A stretch of DNA of 64,000 nucleotides from Arthrobacter sp. fls2-241-R2A-200 (GTDB taxonomy: Bacteria; Actinomycetota; Actinomycetes; Actinomycetales; Micrococcaceae): positions 412,591 through 476,590 of the forward strand of contig NZ_JARVRJ010000009.1 in assembly GCF_030209745.1 (NCBI RefSeq), in the 5' to 3' direction. The notes beneath the pieces were generated by a model that had not been told where the DNA came from, did no database searches, and was given only the letters and a program-made list of their open reading frames with translations. Each line of letters begins with the position of its first letter. The stretch's first letter is position 1. Of this stretch, positions 62,101 to 64,000 are shown in pieces. Position numbers and translations under genes: made by a program.

Positions 62101-62949
62101 GTGAAGGAACGCGAGATCAAGACGCACGACGGCGGCAGGCTTGCCCTATACAGCTACGGCGCCCAACACGCACCCGGCGATCGACGGGTCGTGATCGTGG
62201 GAGGCGCGTTCCTCACCGCGCTCATCTACCGGCCGTTCTCCGTGGCCCTGGCCAAAGGACTAGGGAACGATTGGGCCGTAGACGTCTACGATCGCCGGGG
62301 CCGCGGAAAGTCAACGGACCAACCCCACAACTACTCCATGGCAACCGAGATTGCGGATGTGCGCACCATCATGGACGCCACCGGAGCACGGAACATCCTG
62401 GGCCACAGCCTCGGCGGTTCCGTGGCATTGAACGCTGCGCACGTGTTTGCCGGCACGCGTCACCAACCGGAGAAGCTCGCCGTGTACGACGCCGCGGTGA
62501 ACATCGACGGAAGTATGGACACGGACTGGTTGAAAGGTTTTGCCGACGCGGTCAACAAGGGCGACATCAACCGCGCCATGGTCCGAATGAAACGTGGCAT
62601 GAACCCTGGGACGGCCCTTGCCCGCGTCCCCGAGCCGGTTCTGGCCGGGCTAATGGCGGTGGTTTCCCGCACCAAGGTCAATAAGGTCTTCCGTGAACTG
62701 CTGCCGTCCGGCGTCGGCGAACTGCAGGCCGCTTTCGAAGCTTCCGGCACTGACTTCTCCGTCCTTCCGCGCGGCACGCATTTTATGGTGGGCAAGAAGA
62801 GCCCGGAGTATTACAAAGTCACCGCCGCCCGGCTGAACCGCGCCGTCCCGGGGAGCACCTTGGAAGTATCGCCCAAAGGCTTCCACGGATCCGTTCCGGC
62901 AGCGGTCAAGGAACTTGTCTCGGACATTTCGGACTACTTCAGGGGCTGA
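62101..62949 (+). CDS. Alpha/beta hydrolase, tandem paralog 2
   Basis: The 282-residue product (GTG, nine bases after the first copy) keeps Ser103 in GHSLGG, DRRGRGKS, EIADVRTIMDATG and the late His in PKGFHGS. The oxyanion His-Gly is replaced (VIVGGAFLTA), which could change or reduce activity. The close spacing suggests co-transcription with the first copy. Confidence 0.85.
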   Translation: MKEREIKTHDGGRLALYSYGAQHAPGDRRVVIVGGAFLTALIYRPFSVALAKGLGNDWAVDVYDRRGRGKSTDQPHNYSMATEIADVRTIMDATGARNILGHSLGGSVALNAAHVFAGTRHQPEKLAVYDAAVNIDGSMDTDWLKGFADAVNKGDINRAMVRMKRGMNPGTALARVPEPVLAGLMAVVSRTKVNKVFRELLPSGVGELQAAFEASGTDFSVLPRGTHFMVGKKSPEYYKVTAARLNRAVPGSTLEVSPKGFHGSVPAAVKELVSDISDYFRG

Positions 62950-63012
62950 CCGGTTATATACATAGGAGCGGGGCGGCTGTCGGCAGTCAGGTGGCTCCGA
63001 TAGGCTCAAGTC

Positions 63013-63846
63013 ATGACGCGCGACATCATCATCACCCCGGACGGCGGACACCTCGAAGTACTCACCACCGGTGGTGAGCTGGCAACGAAAGGTTCCGGCG
63101 TCGTCGTTGTGCCGGCCTCCGTAGTTACGGCTGCCGATTACACGCGTTTCGCGCAGAAACTCAGCACAGCGCTCGGCCGGCCAGTCCACACTTTCAACCG
63201 TCGCGGCCGCGGTGATTCATCCCCACAGGCCGAGGATTACACCCTTGAAGCCGATATCCGCGACTTGGACGCGGTGATGAAGCACACCTCCAGCACAGAC
63301 GTCTTCGGGCACAGCTTCGGTGGCGCCGTGGCACTCCATGCAGCCCGTACGCTGCCCGTGGAACGGCTCGCGGTCTACGACCCCGCAGTATCCGTCAATC
63401 ACAGCGTCAAGGCCGACTGGACGCCCGAATATGAACGGGCGACGGCGGCTGGAGACTACGATCGTGGCCTCGCCGTGCTGATCAAGGGCGTCGAAACCGG
63501 CGGCGCTTTCGCGCGCATGCCGCTGTCTATGTTGACCCTGGCAACGAAGCTTGCTGCGGGTACGCCATTGGGCAAGCAGATGCGGGAGCTGATGACCTGC
63601 GGCGTCCGTGAGATCAAGGCTGTCATAGCCGCGGACATGCCTGCAGAGCCCTTCTTGGAGCTCCCCCTGGAAACCTTGATCGTGGTGGGCGAAAAGAGCC
63701 CGGCATATTTTGGCGTCGCCTGCGGCCAGATCCACGATGTCCTGTCCGGGTCCAGCTACACCATCCTCCCGGGCTTCGGGCACGACGGGCCGAACAAGGC
63801 CCCTGACAAGCTGATCACGGAGCTATCCGAGTTCTTCTCGGGCTAG
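63013..63846 (+). CDS. Alpha/beta hydrolase, tandem paralog 3
   Basis: The 277-residue product keeps Ser101 in GHSFGG, RPVHTFNRRGRGDS, DIRDLDAVMKHT and His in PGFGHDGP. The oxyanion segment is VVVPASVVTA, again without His-Gly. It lies 63 bases after the second copy and is convergent with the rRNA operon. Confidence 0.85.
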   Translation: MTRDIIITPDGGHLEVLTTGGELATKGSGVVVVPASVVTAADYTRFAQKLSTALGRPVHTFNRRGRGDSSPQAEDYTLEADIRDLDAVMKHTSSTDVFGHSFGGAVALHAARTLPVERLAVYDPAVSVNHSVKADWTPEYERATAAGDYDRGLAVLIKGVETGGAFARMPLSMLTLATKLAAGTPLGKQMRELMTCGVREIKAVIAADMPAEPFLELPLETLIVVGEKSPAYFGVACGQIHDVLSGSSYTILPGFGHDGPNKAPDKLITELSEFFSG

Positions 63847-63905
63847 GTTCGGTGCTGCCTGGGGCGCTGATGGCCCTGGGTTGTGTTCTGGGTGTTAAAT
63901 GCGGG

Positions 63906-63931
63906 GAGCCCCGACCGTGTGGTCGGGGCTC
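63906..63931. terminator. Terminator between hydrolase gene 3 and the rRNA operon
   Basis: GAGCCCCGACC (63906-63916... with one-base offset) pairs with GGTCGGGGCTC (63921-63931) around GTGT. It can stop the rRNA operon on the minus strand and the hydrolase transcript on the plus strand. Confidence 0.88.
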
Positions 63932-63945
63932 TCCGGTTGAATGGT

Positions 63946-64000
63946 TGTCCGGCGGTGTCCTACTCTCCCACACCCTCCCGGGTGCAGTACCATCGGCGCT
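63946..64000 (-). rRNA. 5S ribosomal RNA, 3' part (cut by window edge)
   Basis: Read on the minus strand the last ~55 bases are AGCGCCGATGGTACTGCACC, then GGGAGGGTGTGGGAGAGTAG and GACACCGCCGGACA: the conserved loop and 3' end of bacterial 5S rRNA. The 16S and 23S genes would lie beyond the right edge. The exact 3' end is uncertain by a few bases. Confidence 0.95.

Overview
The window reads as a high-GC actinobacterial chromosome of the Micrococcaceae, most like Arthrobacter/Paenarthrobacter. Support comes from the radA-disA-mutY-clpC-lsr2-lysS neighbourhood, Lsr2 itself, a ClpC of actinobacterial type, a PhoP-type PHO box, dense ATGA/GTGA-overlapping operons and an rRNA operon at the right edge. 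Genus assignment is inference; no search was run.

Layout. 1-5904: a surface module made of a large secreted repeat protein (DUF11/DUF7507-type Ig-like repeats, running off the left edge), an unusual one-piece ECF sigma / zinc-finger anti-sigma / membrane / extracellular-domain protein, and two divergently transcribed proteins carrying the same repeat fold without secretion signals. 5914-12275: an acyltransferase plus small acetyltransferase pair, then a threonate-type catabolic operon (four-carbon sugar-acid kinase, LtnD-like dehydrogenase, DUF1304 protein), a hydrolase and an FCD-GntR regulator; identical operator-like palindromes lie in front of the operon and of the regulator. 12326-21354: zinc alcohol dehydrogenase, universal stress protein, SDR, dodecin, an XRE/MmyB-type regulator facing three aldo/keto reductases and a lactonase, and a small two-gene unit with a pentapeptide repeat. 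21499-27595: a complete urease operon ureABCEFGD ending in a nickel transporter. 27796-33679: DedA protein, D-threonine aldolase-like enzyme, a mobile-element-type orphan, a CEO-synthase/alanine dehydrogenase-like enzyme and tRNA-Lys. 33975-39913: DUF47-Pit facing pstSCAB, with a PHO box upstream of pstS and a strong hairpin between pstS and pstC. 40041-49419: FUSC protein, PAP2 phosphatase, RadA, DisA (c-di-AMP), MutY, an AraC regulator, VOC proteins and small stress proteins. 49509-51876: dhaKLM dihydroxyacetone kinase with HPr fused to DhaM. 51995-61137: ArgA-like acetyltransferase, S9 peptidase, glycosyltransferase, ClpC, Lsr2, a 57-residue membrane protein and LysS. 61195-63846: three tandem paralogous alpha/beta hydrolases. 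63906-64000: terminator and 3' end of a 5S rRNA gene on the minus strand.

The most unusual content is the 1-5904 module. A membrane-anchored sigma factor ends in the same extracellular fold that is repeated in its neighbour, and a 10-bp CGTCACGATT box (resembling an ECF -10 element) lies upstream of both the surface protein and the divergent gene pair. A second notable item is a pair of ~65-bp palindromes (15870-15935 and 20820-20884) with matched stem changes, which look like copies of an interspersed palindromic element.
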